Assembly: GCA_016705245.1 (NCBI GenBank)
Contig: JADIYM010000004.1
Coordinates: forward strand, 1 to 64,000
Length of the DNA: 64,000 nucleotides
From: Blastocatellia bacterium
Lineage (GTDB): Bacteria; Acidobacteriota; Blastocatellia; UBA7656; JADIYM01
Reading direction: 5' to 3'
Shown here: positions 62,781-64,000 of the stretch, one piece after another
Numbering within the stretch: position 1 is the first letter of the stretch
How the letters are laid out: each line of letters starts with the position of its first letter
Program-made: the position numbers and the translations under genes
The notes under the pieces: model-generated
Told to the model about the DNA's origin: nothing
The model's database searches: none
What the model saw: the letters and a program-made list of their open reading frames with translations, nothing else

Positions 62781-64000
62781 ATGAAAACGACTGATCCACC
62801 GATCGACGTGAACGTCCTGCCGCCGCTGCCAGGACCGGTGAAGTCTTCGGGGGGCACCTGGCTCGATCGGTGGGAGCCGGACGATCCGCAGTTCTGGGCC
62901 GAGACCGGAAGCCGGATCGCGTGGCGAACGCTGACGATCACCACGCTTACCCTGATCCTGTCGTTCGCGACCTGGTTCATGATGAGCGCGATCGTCGTGC
63001 GCCTGCCGCAGATCGGATTCAAGTTCGACACGATGCAGCTCTTCTGGCTCGCGTCGATGCCGGGACTTGCGGGCGGCACGCTGCGAATCCTGCACACGTT
63101 CCTGATTCCGATTTTCGGATCGCGGCACGTCATCACGATCGCGACGTTGCTCAAGCTCATTCCGTGCGTTGGCATCGGCCTCGCAGTGATGAATCCCGAG
63201 ACGCCGTACTGGCTGTTCCTCGTGCTCGCGTTCTCGGCCGGATTTGGTGGCGGCGATTTCTCGTCGTACATGCCGAGCACGAGCGTGTTCTTTCCAAAGC
63301 GTCTCCAGGGCACGGCACTCGGTATCCAGGCCGGCCTCGGCAACTTCGGCGTCAGCGTCGCGCAGTTCGTGACCCCACTCATCATCGCAGTGCCGGTCTT
63401 CGGCGCCCTCGCCGGCGGTTCGCAGTCGATGACAAAGGCCGGGCAGACGTCCAACATCTGGCTGCAGAACGCAGCGTTCTGGTACGTGCCGCTGCTGCTG
63501 ATCATGGGTGTCGCCGCTTGGTGGTTTCTCCGAAGCGTTCCGGTTCGAGCGAGTTTCCGCGAGCAGCTCGACATCTTCAAGAATCGGCACACCTGGTACT
63601 GCACGGCCACGTACGTGATGACGTTCGGCTCGTTCGCCGGATTCTCGGCGGTGTTTCCCTTGTTGATCGTCAAGGTCTACGGCGGTTTCCCGGGCGCACC
63701 CGATCCGTTGAAGTGGGCCTTTCTCGGACCGCTCCTCGGATCGGGCTCGCGCGTGCTCTTCGGACCGGTCGCCGACAAGATCGGCGGCGCGATCCTCACG
63801 CATGTCGTCGGCATCGGGATCATTGCCTGTGGCGTGCTTGATGGTCTTCAGCGGTCTGCTCACGCCGACGTCGGTCGACCAGTTTCCGATGTTCGTAATC
63901 CTGATGCTCACGATCTTCCTGCTGACCGGGGTCGGGAACGCCGCAACGTTTCGGCAGTACCCGATCATCTTCGCGCACAGTCCACGGCAGGCTGCCGGCG
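62781..64000 (+). CDS. narK: NarK-type nitrate/nitrite transporter (MFS), cut by window end
   Basis: The N-terminal 353 or so residues of a major-facilitator nitrate/nitrite porter. After a 55-residue hydrophilic start come helices with SFATWFMMSAIVVRLPQIGF, GLAGGTLRILHTFLIPIFGSR, and the nitrate-signature region GFGGGDFSSYMPSTSVFFPKRLQGTALGIQAGLGNFGVS. The ATG at 62781 has AAGGAGG six to eight bases upstream. Near 63840 the frame must move by +1 to continue as MVFSGLLTPTSVDQFPMFVILMLTIFLL; as written it stays open but loses the family pattern. The true 3' end is outside the window. Confidence 0.92.
   Translation, partial: MKTTDPPIDVNVLPPLPGPVKSSGGTWLDRWEPDDPQFWAETGSRIAWRTLTITTLTLILSFATWFMMSAIVVRLPQIGFKFDTMQLFWLASMPGLAGGTLRILHTFLIPIFGSRHVITIATLLKLIPCVGIGLAVMNPETPYWLFLVLAFSAGFGGGDFSSYMPSTSVFFPKRLQGTALGIQAGLGNFGVSVAQFVTPLIIAVPVFGALAGGSQSMTKAGQTSNIWLQNAAFWYVPLLLIMGVAAWWFLRSVPVRASFREQLDIFKNRHTWYCTATYVMTFGSFAGFSAVFPLLIVKVYGGFPGAPDPLKWAFLGPLLGSGSRVLFGPVADKIGGAILTHVVGIGIIACGVLDGLQRSAHADVGRPVSDVRNPDAHDLPADRGRERRNVSAVPDHLRAQSTAGCR

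Overview
The window is a high-GC chromosomal segment from a Gram-negative-type, free-living bacterium. No single gene fixes the taxon. The mix of an M2 peptidase, membrane-linked J-domain/TPR proteins, DUF1501 and DUF1800 partners, a Ser/Thr kinase with an FHA domain, an ImuB/DnaE2 mutasome and abundant intergenic palindromes would suit an uncultured Acidobacteriota-like soil or sediment lineage; this is inference. No rRNA, tRNA or CRISPR array was recognised.

Layout. 1-2.4 kb holds a decayed IS91-like element: an HUH transposase and a tyrosine recombinase, both broken, joined by a GTGA overlap. 2.8-9 kb is housekeeping: gnd, a DUF3616-like protein, an NAD-binding epimerase-like protein, a metallophosphoesterase-like exported protein, an M23 peptidase and apaG. 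9.1-13.3 kb is a NatA/NatB-type ABC exporter operon whose last gene fuses a permease to a CPBP protease. 13.3-27.4 kb carries an M2 peptidase, rpoD, a GT39-like membrane protein, a VTT-domain protein, an S9 peptidase, an aldehyde dehydrogenase, a secreted GH13 amylase and a kinase-FHA protein. 27.4-30.1 kb is an unusual fusion of an AI-2E permease to DUF4388-like, J and TPR domains. 31-38.4 kb is an SOS neighbourhood: lexA, then imuB-dnaE2, with an almost identical 19-bp site upstream of lexA and of imuB. 38.6-52.1 kb holds NHL-propeller proteins, a thioesterase, a repeat-rich secreted protein, a DUF1800/DUF1501 pair, a DMT transporter and a second membrane J-domain protein.

52.2-64 kb is a respiratory nitrate-reduction cluster. 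On the minus strand lie a dihaem cytochrome c, narG, narH, narJ, a narI fused to a Tat-type signal and Rieske domain, a cytochrome b and a monohaem cytochrome c; narK diverges on the plus strand. The gene set implies that a bc-type quinol-oxidising module is wired directly into the nitrate reductase. Two perfect CRP/FNR-type palindromes sit about 41.5 bp upstream of the inferred start points of the two divergent units.

Two background features matter when using this annotation. First, at least ten otherwise well-conserved genes carry one or two frameshifts, nearly all equal to loss of one base and several in short G or C runs, so assembly error is more likely than gene decay outside the IS91 remnant. 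Second, the gaps contain several families of long palindromic repeats found in convergent, tandem, divergent and intra-operon positions; in at least three places reading frames run into them.
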